Below are positions 1-12,903 of a stretch of 64,000 nucleotides of DNA, piece after piece (positions within the stretch are counted from its first letter, which is position 1; the number at the start of each line of letters is the position of its first letter). The notes under the pieces are model-generated. The model was not told the origin of the DNA and ran no database searches. It saw only the letters and a list, made by a program, of their open reading frames with translations. The DNA lies in NCBI RefSeq assembly GCF_028858725.1, contig NC_084790.1, positions 84,214,506 to 84,278,505 on the forward strand, given 5' to 3'. Source of the DNA: Colius striatus. Its lineage: Eukaryota > Chordata > Aves > Coliiformes > Coliidae. The position numbers were made by a program, and so were the translations under genes.

Positions 1-3000
1 CCAAAGTACAACAGCTCCCTTCCCCTCTCTGACCTCTGCCTCCCAGCCTGAGGAGGCTGTCAAAGCCCTTTTCTCCTCCCATCACATTTTCTGTGTCTGT
101 GTACTGTATTACCACTTGCATGCTACTCTGGGGTGACACAGCATCTCCCGACTCTGCGAGAGACTAAATTCTATCATTTTCAGTACAGAAAAGGTTTCTT
201 TTGACACTCCTACACTGTGCAGTTGCTTAATCGAAGTGCAGCATCTGGTCTAATAGGCCCTAATTAAGAAATGAAAATACCACTTTCTCAAACATATCCA
301 ACTAGCTGTTCCAGGTGACATTATTTTGTGGAAACATTAATGATATGCCAGAAGAAGGCTGAAGCTAACAGGAAGCTGCAGTATTATAACTACTACAACC
401 TGGCCTAAGCTGGTATAACAGAAAAAGCAAACCTGTCCTGCTCTCAGCTACCCGTTTTGGCTGTTGCACTGCTCCTTCTCTTGTAAAGCATTTTAGTGTT
501 TGTACAGATGTGTTGTGACTATCATGAGATAATCCAGTTTAGAACAAACACAGCCAAAAAAAAAAAAAAAAAGGTTAGTTTTCACATGGATCAGCTTCCC
601 AGTCCAGATTCACTGCAGAAGCACACAAACACTCTCAAAAAAACCAGGAGGGGGGATGCTACATGGGAAGCACAAGGAGGGAAGCTGCAAATGAAGGGAT
701 AAGAAGACCTGACATTTTTTGGCAGCTGTGCTGCCTTTTGTCAGCTTGAAAGTGTTTGCAAAATGATGGCCTCGGTAAGTGATGGGTGGCATTCTCAGGC
801 AAAGCCTGCTGAAATCTTTGGACAACATTGTCTCTATTTTTACACAGCATAGGCTGATTTTCCAACAAAATCAGTCTGTTCAAGCAGGCAGGAGGACAAA
901 GACGTGCCACACAAGTGGCCAGGACAGAAAAGCCTAAAAGCCATATAGAGATGAGGGATTTTAACCACAGAATAGCTATTGCCTCACTGTGTAACCTTGG
1001 GAGAGGCGCTTGGCCTCAATTTGTCTGAGCTGGAGAGCTGATGGGGAGGGACGTGCGGGTGAGCAGGCCTGACAGCGTGATGCTGTGGCTGAGCTCGCTG
1101 CTGTGCAGCTGAGCTGGATGTTGTGTAGCTGCTCGTGGGCAATTACGTACAAAATCACAACAGTGATGCTTGAAAGCTCCAGGCACCTTCACCAGATTTT
1201 GCTGGCCATTATTAATCCAGCAGAAGGCTGCTGATCGACCTGATCGCTTTCTTTGCGCTACTGCTGTTCAAGGCCACTCTGAAGGGCACAAACCTTTCTA
1301 TATTTCACATGTGTGATTCAGGCAAAATAATGATCATGGGTTTCAGAGAGTAAGTTCTCAAAATGACAATGAACTAGTGAGATGTGAATTTTATTTTTGA
1401 AGTCTCCAGCCATGAACTGAAAAGCAATAAACTCGTGAAAACCAAGGGCCTCTGATGAGAAATGAAATACCACCTAGTGAGAGCAGATGAGGAATTCATC
1501 CCTGGTGCTTCCATTACTAAAAAGCTTTAGATACAATACTGATTATCAGCCCCCATTCACTGCAAAGTTCTACTGCACTGCAGCTCCTGCACCTGGCCTC
1601 ACTGTACATGCAGCACAAACCTTCAACACAGGTCAGAGAAGGATGTACCAGCACAGGATAAAGGGCAGCCAGCAATGTCCTTCATATCACCCATGCACAG
1701 AGAGGACTAGATCTTCCAGCTCCATCTGGGTAAGCTTTCAGCACCCTGGGAGTGGGTATCAAGCTTAAGAGTCTTTCAGTCCAGCCTGTAGATGATAGCT
1801 TTCAATGTGGTTATGCAGTGGCCAGTGCTAACTACGGCAGGTTATTATGATTTGTTCTTCCCAGCAAAAACAACAGACACATTGTTCATTGCCTGAGTTG
1901 AAAAGAACTCATACAGCAACCTAGAGGCACTGATTTTGACTATTGCTCTGACATTGGCCTAATATCAGAGGGTAACAGCTCTTTCTGAGTCTGAAGAGTC
2001 AACTATCACAGGCAAGAAGAGCCTTGAGAGAGGAAAGGTCTCTGCCAATCTTGACACTAGGACAGTTCCTTTCAGCCTCAAGGAAAGAGCTAATCTGACT
2101 CAGAAAGGATGGTGAGCATCATCACACAGGTTAGTTAGCAAAGAGATGTAGCTTGCCTGTAGCTAAAGGCGATGATGAATCGTGTCACTCAGCATGTGCA
2201 CCTCTGCCTGCCTTCCTGTTTGTCCCCAGGAGGGATTAAGCTAGAAGCCCAGTATGACCCCTCCTGCCTTGCATAAGGAAAACTCTGAGGGAGTAGGTGT
2301 AAGAAGCTAGGAAGGTATCTGAAGTCAGAGGCATCAGCTAAATGGCATAAGCCAGGCAGACTGAAAACTCCCTGGCCCTGTGGAACAGCTCCAAGTCAGG
2401 ACTAGGTTAGGAACAGTGACTCATCTCTGTCCAGATCTCTTAAAAACATGTTGAAAACACGTTTTAAAACATTTAAAAATTGGTTGGCTTTTTTTTTTTT
2501 TAATTACAGAGCAGTGACTATCCAGAGTGCAAACTCACCAGCTTGTATAGCTAGTGAGTCATGCAATTTTTCATTTGGCTTGCAGTACAAAGACCCAAAT
2601 GATGTACTGAATCCTACTTTCACAAGGACAGAGGACAGCATAGTTAAGAGCAAAATTTGATTGGAAAAAGGGAGTGAACTGGCTATTTCAATCTCTACTC
2701 TAAGCACCCCCTGATTAACCACAGCTGATGGTTTTAGAACAGTAGGTCTGAGGATTAAAGTATTATATAGGCTGAAAACACCACGTCACATCTCTAAAAT
2801 TACTTTGCTTTGTATCATTTAATACTCTTAGGATCAATTCTCAGGTCCTCATTCACTAATGGGAACCTCCACCTTAAATCTAGTTGACGTTTAGGGTTAC
2901 TCCCTCACTCTCAGAGGCTTTTACAAGAGATTCTGTCTCCAACTCTGCTTTATCATATTTTCTCATCTGTGCTCTTCAAATCCTACCTTAATTGTTTCCC

Positions 3001-3774
3001 TGGGAACAAATGAATGTCCAATAAGACACTGAACTACAAGCCTCACTTTTCCTTTACATGGGTAAATCTTACACAAAATGGGGATGCAATGTCTATTCAT
3101 TCAAATATCTAACTGTAAATAACATGCCAGGCTTTCAGACTACCTTCTGACAAAAAGAAAAGGCATTAAAATGTACCCAGCTTCTAAAGTTCGTCGTTCA
3201 AATGTCTTCTTTTTACAGCCTCCAGAGTTCAGGCACTACACTACTTTGCCTGTGGGTCCTTGCTCTGTTTACTGCAAATCATACAAAGTACATTTTCTAG
3301 GTGTTACATTTTACAGAGAGAAAAAAAGTGCCTGTTATAATAGAAGTGCCAAATAAAATGTCTAATTAATGCTTACTCTTGATAGCATTAATTACATATA
3401 CATCTAATTAAGGATATATTCTGAAGTGACATTTTAAAATAACTAAATCCAGCTTCACTTCTGGAGGAGAGGTGCACTGTCTCCCACTGTGGTCTTGCTC
3501 AGAATATGGGTGTGGTATGTAAAATGCAGAATTCATTTGATTGAAGGTTAGCTCTCTCAGTGACATACCTCTAGAAAAGCTGTTCAGCAGACTCCTGCTA
3601 TAGCCCACAGATAAAAAGAGGCATCTCCAGAAATGTCTAATTGCTTTTTAAGTTGGGTAGACAGGCAAATACATCATGGGCTGTGCTTCTCTTTCCTTAC
3701 TGACTACACAAAGTAGCCTAAATGACTAATTTAGACAAAAGCTCTAGCTTCTTTACAAATAAAACTGAGATTAT
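1..3774. other. Intergenic, no gene seen
   Basis: AT-rich, with a 17-nt poly(A) at about 556 and no CR1. The short ORFs have no splice or homology support. Confidence 0.6.
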
Positions 3775-3832
3775 TCACAGAATCAGGGAGTCACAGGATG
3801 GTTTGAGTCAGAAGGGACTCATTCATCCTAAG
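3775..3832 (-). mobile_element. Short CR1-like 3'-end relic
   Basis: CACAGAATCAGGGAGTCACA with 'AGAAGGGACTC' is a degraded version of the CR1 3' tail in reverse orientation. Confidence 0.5.
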
Positions 3833-3943
3833 AATTCATACGGAAAATGATGACAAACCCATACTCACATGTATACAAAGAATGATACCAGCTCTGAAAT
3901 GTTACTCAGATGAAATACTGTATATTAAACAGAAACATGGATT

Positions 3944-4115
3944 GATTAGGGTTGGAGGTGACCTTTAAAGGCCATCTAGTCCAACCCCTCTGCCATGGGC
4001 AAGGACATCTTCAACCAGACCAAGTTGTCCAGAGCTCCATCCAACCTGACCTGGAGTGTTTCCAGGGCACCTCTCTGGGTAACCTGTGCCAGGGCCTCAC
4101 CACCCTCAGCCTAAC
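3944..4115 (-). mobile_element. CR1 LINE 3' fragment, reverse
   Basis: Reverse-oriented CR1 tail ('GGGTTGGAGGTGACC', 'CATCTAGTCCAACCC'), cut off where a forward CR1 of another subfamily begins at about 4116. Confidence 0.8.
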
Positions 4116-4752
4116 AAATCAAGGTGACAGCAATATGCCCTCGAGGCCAAGAAGGCCAATGGCATCCTGGGATGCATCAAAAAGACTGTGGGCAGCAGAT
4201 CGAGGGAGGTTCTTCTCCCCCTCTACTCTGCCCTGATGAGGCCTCATCTGGAGTCCTGTGTCCAGTTCTGGGCTCCCCAGCTCCAGAGGGACAGGGAACT
4301 GCTGGAGAGAGGCCAGTGCAGGGACACCAAGATGATCAAGGGAATGGAGCATCTTCCTAATGAGGAAAGGCTGCGGGACCTGGGGCTGTTTAGTCTGGAG
4401 AAGAGGAGATTGAGGGGGGATCTTATTAACATTTATAAATATCTAAAGGGTGGGTGTCAGAAGGTTGGGGCAGCACTTTTTTCTGTTGTATCTAGCAACA
4501 GGACAAGGCGTGATGGGATGAAGCTGGAACACAAAAAGTTCCACTTAAATATAAGAAAAAGCTATTTCACTGTTCAGGTGAGGGAGCCCTGGCCCAGGCT
4601 GCCCAGGGAGGGTGTGGAGTCTTGGAGGGCTTCAGGACCCACCTGGACCTGTTCCTATGCAACCTGATCTAGGTGAACCTGCTTCTGCAGGGGGTTGGAC
4701 TAGATGATCTCTAAAGGTCCCTTCCAACCCCTACCATTCTGTGATTCTATGA
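4116..4752 (+). mobile_element. CR1 LINE 3' end, forward
   Basis: 5'-truncated CR1 keeping the C-terminal part of the reverse-transcriptase ORF ([31 protein letters not shown]) and ending CTGTGATTCTATGAT. The frame is largely open from 4188 to 4667 but lacks the catalytic domain. Confidence 0.93.
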
Positions 4753-5066
4753 TCTACTCAGTTCAAACTATGAGATTTCATGGCTAAACTGGAATTTAAC
4801 TCACATTCCTAGAGCAAAAAACTCTTCCAACCACAGTAATTTATGAAGCTAGGAATTCTGGAGGTCCTCTAATGCAATGTGCCACTCAGAGCAAGGCCCA
4901 ATTTAAAACTGTGTCAGGTTACTTGGGGCCCTCTGCAGTGCTGAGTATCTCCAAAGATGGCGATTCCACAGTTTCTTCTAGCAGCCTCTTGTAATTGCTC
5001 CTTAGAGTCCATTTAAGAAGTCTGCTTTGAAATTCTACAAAACTTCAGTAATTTGTCTCAGGACCT

Positions 5067-5111
5067 ACCTTCCTTCCTTCCTTCCTTCCTTCCTTTCCTT
5101 CCTTCCTTCCT
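5067..5111. repeat. (TTCC)n microsatellite
   Basis: About 45 bp of CCTT/TTCC tetranucleotide with one TTTCC interruption. Confidence 0.9.
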
Positions 5112-5470
5112 AAAAATCATACAAGAAACACCGTGCTATGTGGTCCAGATAGTCTGATAAGTTTTGAGGTCTAGGACGACAAGCAATTTGCTTTCACTCC
5201 TAACTGAAACAATTTTTTTCTCAGATAATGAAAAGCACTTCAGGTGGTCTTCATTTACCTAACTAATAATACCTCTTATTCTGTTCTTAACCTTAAGAGA
5301 TGTCAAAAGCTCAGATGAAAAGCAACAGGAGCCATGTCAATTCTGCTGAACTCTAGTTGTTTCTCAAGAAAAAACATTCCTGGTTTTCTGTTGATTTTCA
5401 TTACAGAGCATAGACCACTAAAAACTGTGGCCTATTCCAACATGTAACACAGCAATATTTTGGGACTTCA

Positions 5471-6505
5471 AAGAATCACAGAATGGTAGGGTTGGAAGAG
5501 ACCTTTAGAGATCATCCAGTCCAACCCCCCTGCAAAGCAGGTCCCACCTAGATCACATCACACAGGAACATGTCCAGGTGGGTATTGAAGACCTCAAAGG
5601 AAGGGGCCTCCACACCCTCCCTGGGCAGCCTGTGCCAGGGCTCCCTCACTGAAACATTGAAAATGAAATTTATCTTTAAAAGGAACTTTTTGTGTTCCAG
5701 CTTCATCCCATCACCCCTTGTCCTGTTGCTAGATACAATAGAAAAAAGTGCTGCCCCAACCTCCTGACACCCACCACTGAGATATTTATAAATGTTAATA
5801 AGATCTCCCCTCAGTCTCCTCTTCTCCAGACTGAACAGCCCCAGGTCCCGCAGCCTTTCTTCATAAGGAAGATGTTCCATTCCCCTGATCGTCTAGGTGG
5901 CCCTGCACTGGCCTCTCTCCAGAAGTTTTCTATCCTTGAGCTGAGGAGCCCAGAACTGGACACAGGACTCCAGATGAGGCCTCAGCAGGGCAGAGCAGAT
6001 GGGGAGCAGAACCTCCCTTGACCTGCTGCCCACAGTCTTTTTGATGCATCCCAGGCTGCCATTGGCTTCTTGCCCATGAGGGCACATTGCTGGCTCATGG
6101 TTAGCTTATTATCAACCAGCACTCCCAGGTGTCTCTCTGCAGAGCTGCTCTTCAGCAGTTCAACCCCCAGCCTGTCCTGGTGCGTGGGGCTGTTCCTTCC
6201 CAGATGCAGGACTCTGCACTTGTCCTTGTTGAACCTCAGGAGGTTCCTCTCTGCCCAACTCTCAGCCTGCCTAGATCCCGCTGAATGACAGCACAGCCTT
6301 CTGGGGAATCAGCCAGTGCTCCCAGTTTGGTGCCATCAGGGAACTTGCTGAGGGTCCCTGTCCCCTCATCCAGGTCATTGATGAAGATTTGAACAAGACT
6401 GGCCCCAGAACCCATCCCTGTGGAACTCCACTGGCCACAGGCCTCCAACTCGATTCTATGCCATTGATTTTGTTGTAAAGAATACAAACTCCTTTCAGAA
6501 CAGAA
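5471..6505 (-). mobile_element. CR1 LINE 3' kilobase, reverse
   Basis: Starts with the reverse CR1 tail (AATCACAGAATGGTAGGGTT) and extends about 1 kb. It includes reverse-strand fragments of the RT ORF ([39 protein letters not shown]) in shifted frames, so it is inactive. Confidence 0.93.
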
Positions 6506-6848
6506 CTGCTGAGGTGAGAAGGGGATGGATACAAATCTGCTCACTGAAAAGTGCTATTTTTATTGAATAGCTGTGTAACTGGGAAGTGTATCAATTTCAG
6601 CTGCAGGTCTAAGATGCTGCCCATGCTAGGAAAATTCCACTGGTTGTAGTCTTATTTCCAAAAAATCAGATATCATTGAACAGAAAGATTCTTAACGTAG
6701 ACATGGTTACCTTCACGTCAAGTGCAAACAGAGACACCCACTACAACTGAATGATACTTGCTTTTCTCTTCAGAACAGAATGTTCCACTCTAGAAGTGCC
6801 ACAAACTACACCACTTAAGCAAAGAAAGAATATTGATAGGTAGAACCA

Positions 6849-6930
6849 TGGAAGCACAGAATATCTCACGTTGGAATTGACGCATAAAGAACGTCAAGTC
6901 TAACTCCCTGCTCCTTGCAGAAGGCCTTAC
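6849..6930 (-). mobile_element. Degraded CR1-like tail
   Basis: 'AGCACAGAATATCTCACGTT', then CTAACTCCCTGCTCC, resembles an older CR1 3' end in reverse. Confidence 0.5.
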
Positions 6931-7965
6931 TAAAAAATCCTTATTCCCTTTGAAATCATGGTAAAAAGTCTGAAAACAGGGGTGAAGTGCACCATGAAGG
7001 TTCAATGCCTTTAGTTTTTAAACTTGTGTCTTCTCAGTCAGCCTTGTGACTCTGGGAGCCTGACGTGACTTGAGTTTGGCAACAGCAGGATAAAAGTCCC
7101 TCACTGGGATACTGGAAAAGTATGTCAGGATTGAAATAGTGAAAGTGACAAGATTTTAATGGTAACTGTAAAATAAAAAAATATTGAAAAAATAAGAAAT
7201 TGCCTTAGAAGAGGAGGTAGCACTCCACAGTTCAGGAACTGTAAAACACTGAATGCTTGCCATACAGTCATTTCAACAAAGACAGCCAAGCATGATTTTT
7301 TACATGTAAAATCACTTGTGGGATATTGACAAGAGCAGCAGCAAAACAGCACTGATCCCCGAGCACATAGCTGTCACGTTGACAGTAAAAACAGGCCACC
7401 AGCTATTTCCTTCTCGGATCTCAAGTCAGGATATATATAACTGAGTTCATAAATTGGAACTGCTGATTTACCAAGTCCAAACAGCGGCATTTTGCTAAAA
7501 CCACACAAGTAGCTAAGGATGCAGAAATACTGTCCGTGTTTAAACGTGTCACACAGAAAGATGCACTCCTAACTCAGCATTAAAGGTCAAAGAGGTTGTA
7601 ATTCTCTTTCTGTCCTTGAAAAAGAGTGCTAAAAGCTCCTCAATGGATCTACATCCTCACTGGTAAGACCCAGACAGAGCCAGAGTAAGCTGGTTTTGTT
7701 GTACTAATTGAAGTTAATTCTCCTAACAGAGACTGTATTGACAGTATTTAAATATCTTAATTCTTTTCACATATTGATACTCAAATAGTAAGGGTCACTT
7801 CTTTAGAGAATAGTTGGAAGGTTAATAAATTAACACCAAGGGTTATAACAGATGATGACAAGCAAATGCAATGAAAAGTGATTTTCTTCATCTGTGACTG
7901 AGTCTCATTAGAGCAATTCACCTGACATGCAACACCTCCTCTGGAGCCCTCTTTCCCAACAATGA

Positions 7966-8400
7966 ATCATAGAACTGTTTACATTGAAAAAAACCTTTGA
8001 GATCATCAAGTCCAGCCATTCCCCCAGCACTGCCACAGCCACCACTAACCCACGCCCCTCAGCCCCACAGCTACACTACTTTGGGATCCCTCCAGGGATG
8101 GGGACTGCACCACTGCCCTGGGCAGCCTGGGACAGGCCTGGACAACTCTTGGGGAAGAAATTGTTCCCCATCTCCAATCTAAATCTCTCCAGGTGCAACT
8201 GGGGGCTGTTTCCTCTTGTCCTGTGACTTGTAGCTTGGGAGCAGAGGCCAACCACCCCCTTCCCTAGGCCATAATCTTCTGTCAGGGAGTTACTGACAGC
8301 AAGAAGGTCCCCCCTCAGCCTCCTCCAGGCTGAACACCTGGGGGGCCTTCAGCCACTCTCCATCAAAGTTGTGCTCCAGCCCATTCTCCAGCCCTGTTGC
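7966..8400 (-). mobile_element. CR1 (second subfamily), reverse
   Basis: 'CCCAGCACTGCCACAGCC...CAGCCCCACAGCTACAC' tail family, also present at 12.5, 15.8, 37, 39, 48, 59.6 and 63.4 kb. No useful ORF. Confidence 0.88.
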
Positions 8401-11400
8401 CTTTCAATGAACTATTGATTTTTTGCTCTGTCACTTTCACTGATAATAAGTCTCCCACATTCCAGTTTTAAAAATACATTCCAATTTAAGAGATACGTTC
8501 CAAGTGAAAGCTGGTCTGAAAAGGAACTAGAGGTAAAATTAGCCAACTGACATTTCTAGAGTTCAACAGAGATTATTCTAATTAAATTCTATACCAACAC
8601 TGTCTAGAGTACCAGAGCTGTACTGATCCCATTGACAAAGCTCTAAAAGGATAAGACTCGAGCTCTAAAACCTCTCTGGCAACTTGGCAACAACTTCCTG
8701 CACGGCTCCCCACGCATCATGTGGAGTATGTGAGTATGTCATGTCTATGGCTCACAGAATGAACAGCTGATCTATTGAATAAAACAGACTGCCTTCCATT
8801 TTTCCAAGTGTCCTTTCCCACGCAAGTCCCGGAGGTCAGAGATTCCTGGCTGCATCTCCTTCATAATATTCAGTGTAGTCAGTGATACATCTGCAAATAT
8901 CACACAACCTTTCAATGAAAATTCCCTGGACCTTGGGTAACTCAGTACTTTCAAAATGCTTTGAGAGAAGATGCTATGTGTATGCAAACACTAACTACTC
9001 CCATTTTCTCACTTTTCCTCACAGGAAAACACTGCTGTTTTATCTGTGCTTTAGATAAACCACACTTGTGCTTGAAACGTGAAGTAGACATCTAAAAACA
9101 TGTTAATATTACAGTAAATAGGATAGGACCCAAGAATAAAATTACTCTGCAAAAGCAGAGATTCAGATCTGGTGGAAACCAACAGTGGTGGTCAAAAATG
9201 CCTGCAGTCTTTAAACACCTCAGTCAAAAAATAGTTGCAGTCTTTCAAAACCACAATTGATTCAGATATCAAGTCTTAGAATCATTCTAGAAACCAGTTT
9301 AGGTGCTTGTGTGCCTTGATCATAAACCAAGCTCATTTTGTCCCTGTCCATTAGAAAATTTGGATCACTTCTGAGCAAAATCCAAGTCGTTTATTTACTG
9401 TTAATTTAAAATACTGCACCTAATTACTCCATCAAATACCTCGTTCTGAAGTGTCTCTGAAATAGCCTTTTGAGAAGGGAGTTATGTACATAAGTATTCT
9501 GGCCTTCTGCTGAGCACAGGGCTTGAACATGTGGCTGGAGAGGCAGTTAGCTCCTCAAAGTGAAGCTGTAGTAGGCTATGGGGGGGTGCATCATTCCTCT
9601 GTAGTCCATTTAATCACAACTACTGCAGCCTGTGTTTGTGGTCGCTGCATTCCTGCAGGAATAGCTAAGTATTCTTTCCCGCCCACCCCCATCCCTCCCC
9701 AATCAAACATGCTGCATTTTCTCTGTTGGAGTTTATCTTGGAAGTCCTGGCCATTCTTTTGAAGTCTTGGCTTTTCTCTTTTTCTCTTTTCTGTGATGTT
9801 TCAGCATCCTTAAGAAAACTTGCATGTAAAGAGAGCATGTGATGTCAGAGAGGTGCAGTCCTGCTAGCAGCCTCTCCTGGATGTGATGGAAAGATTCATT
9901 ACTGCAGTCTCTCAACATACTGGTGGATAGTGGCTACTAGATCCTAGGTAAGAAGTTTATTTGGGAACAGGAAATGAGATCTTTCCTCAAGGGCCACTGC
10001 CACGTTTGTAGGGTCAGTTGCTAACAGGTTCGTTCCTTCCTTCTTTCTTTCCCATCCACATACTGCATGATCTGCACTGCTAGTTTAATGGGGTCCTGTA
10101 TGATCTACAGCCTCAGCAAATGCCCTCATCACTCATCCCTAAAACTCATGCTTGTATGACTGTTTGAATACCTCAGCACATATTTAGGTAGCACAGGACA
10201 AAAACACCCTGCAACCCCAGAGAAGTCAAGTTGAGGCAAATCACACCAGAGTCTGATTTAATAGGACTTAATTTGACTTCTGATTTGTTTACACTTCATG
10301 ACACAGTCAGTTTCCATTATCATCCCTCTTTATTTCCTACTTCTATAATTCCACAGTATTCTCTTAACGTGTGAACCTATTAGAGTTTGTTAAACACTCC
10401 AAGATTTTTTTGCAACTGTGTTCAGTGCAGCTGTGAACAGCTTGTTAACACATCTAAAGGAAGCAACCTACAGCACATGTGAACTTCAGGAACTAACTCA
10501 AAGTGATCTTTAGCTTGCAATCCCTCCCTCCCAAAACCCACATGGATCTTACAGATGTGCCATGCTCATCTCTGAACTTTCATTTTCCTCCTTACAAATG
10601 GATTTTACTTTAAAAAAAAAAAAAGGTTTTAAAGTAATTATTTTGTGTTTGGAGTTGATTCACAAATTTTAACCGAGCATTTAGACTAATGCAGATCACT
10701 ATGGAGCTAAACTTCCTGTAACAGTCTACACAAATGTATCAGAAACGTCCTGTGGATAGAGCAGCACATATCATCTCAAGAAATCAGACCAGGACAGCAG
10801 CAGCAAACTGATGTTTTCCAGTCAAATTTCCCCTTATCTTAATGGGATTTCTTATTTACCTTCTACAAGTGCTGTGGCTGCCTTCCCATCACACCAGATT
10901 GCCCCTTCCTCCCTGCCACTCCTGGGCCCCTTCCTTTGCTTTGAATTGCAGGCTGTCGCCCTCTTTTACCTCCTCTAAGCGTTAAGCCAGATCCAGCCTT
11001 CACCTCTGCATCACAGACAGCTTCCACCAATGCTGGCTTTCAATTTCTCCCTGAGGTCAAATTGCAGCCCAGCCCACAAATCCCACCCCCTGGCTTGGCT
11101 CTTGCATCATGAGCTGGAAAGCCCTCCTATGACCAAGATTTGTAAGGCATGTTTGCAGGGAAGCAGCAGTTTTCTTCAGCCTGTACTTCATGTCCTATTT
11201 ATTTTGCATCTTTTCCCTCTTATGTGACAAGAAACAGCAGTTTGTGTTGGGGGAAGTCCCTCTCTTGAGCTAAATCTTTGACTCTGCTGGAAATAGCTCT
11301 TTCAGTTGCTCCAGTGGCTCTGAAATCCCCTACAGTCAAAGAAATCTCTCTAAGGAGTGTTTCTACTATCAAGCTTTATTTTTGCATCTAAAAGAAGCTC

Positions 11401-12496
11401 TCAGACTGTCTTCTAAGAGGTTTCTTTCTCTCAAAATGCAAACAAGATTCTAAATCTAAAATTCTAAATCAATGAAACTTTTTATAAGTATGACCAACAA
11501 AAGGGAAAAAGCAAAGGAAAGGGTGGAAGGCTCATTTCCCTCATCATTGTGAGTTAAATGCTGAATCTACAAGTTAATCCTGTCTCATGCAACCACCAAC
11601 CTGTTTAGGGCCACTCACATGAGTATAGAGGTAACACAAAATGGGTTAAGATTTGCAGAATCTGGGCTATTAGATTAATAGCTAATTGAGGCCAGGACTG
11701 CCTGCTCCTGTTTGTTTAACACACAGCACAAAGCAGCTTTCTGCTAAAAGCCTCCAGCTAGCTCTCCAGTAAGACTGAACAGTAACAACAGATTGCTGAT
11801 GACATCTGGAGCAGTGTCCCTGCCTTATCAACTTGCCATCATATTTTACACCTCAAAGCAGGTTTGAAGTTTTAAAGCTGGATTAATGTATGAGCTTAGT
11901 TAGATACACTCGCTTAGAAAGTGCTTTCCTCAAGGGCTGGGCAACTCATTCTGTTTAAAACATGTCACCATTAAATCTAGTCTCTAACACAGTGAAATCA
12001 ATGAGTGTACCATACTCCAACTTTCCCTTTGGCAGACTAGAACTCCCAAGCCAGAATTCTCTGGGAATAGAAGGGGACAGGGGTGATAAAATGTTTCTCT
12101 GACACTCGAGTATGCACCTGATGGAGGGCAGCCAGTGGTTGTAAGCAGTGCCCAGCACCTTAGGGTCCCACAATAAACTCAGCTCAGAGCCCTACCATTT
12201 TTGGGAATGTTTCTTAATATTTGTCCTGAAGAGTTAAGTTTTTATCAGAACTGTAAAGGTTTTCAATGAATGCTTTTCCCTGTGCTTTTACTCCTTACTG
12301 TGTTTACATTTATAGAAACGTGATTTCATCCCTTACTTACTACCATCACCACACCAGGTAACAGTGGACCAGCAGGAGATGGACAGAAGGGATTTATAAA
12401 CAGGGATTTCCCACAGAAAAGGCGGTAAAAAGGGAGAACAGTGTTTTCAACACATCCTGAGGATCAAGGAGAAATGGCAAATTCAGACTAAGTATC
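8401..12496. other. Intergenic, no gene seen
   Basis: AT-rich unique-looking DNA with short homopolymers (A-run at about 10611). I found no coding exon and no clear repeat family in it. Confidence 0.55.
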
Positions 12497-12903
12497 TTAG
12501 AGCACAAGTCTGTTGGGGACCAGCTGAGGGCCCTGGGGATGTTCATCCTGTAGAAGAGGAAGCTAGGGGAAAACCATCTCTTGACAACTGCCTGACAGCA
12601 GGCTGTGACCAGGAGGGGTTGGTCTCTGCTCTCCAGCTACAAGTGACAGGACAAGAGGAAACAGCCTCCAGTTTTGCCAGGGGAGGTTCAGATTGGAATT
12701 AATGAAGATTTTCTTCCCCAAAAGACTGTCCAGCCCTGTCCCAGGCTGCCCAGGGCAGTGGTGCAGTCCCCATCACTGGAGGGATCCCAAAGCTGTGGGG
12801 CTGAGGGACACGGGTTAGTGGTGGCTGTGGCAGTGCTGGGAGAATGGCTGGACTGGAGGACCTTAAAGGGCTTTGCCAACATAAATAATTCTGTGATTCT
12901 GTG
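12497..12903 (+). mobile_element. CR1 (second subfamily), forward
   Basis: 'CTGAGGGCCCTGGGGATGTT' through 'AATTCTGTGATTCTGTG'. 5'-truncated. Confidence 0.88.
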
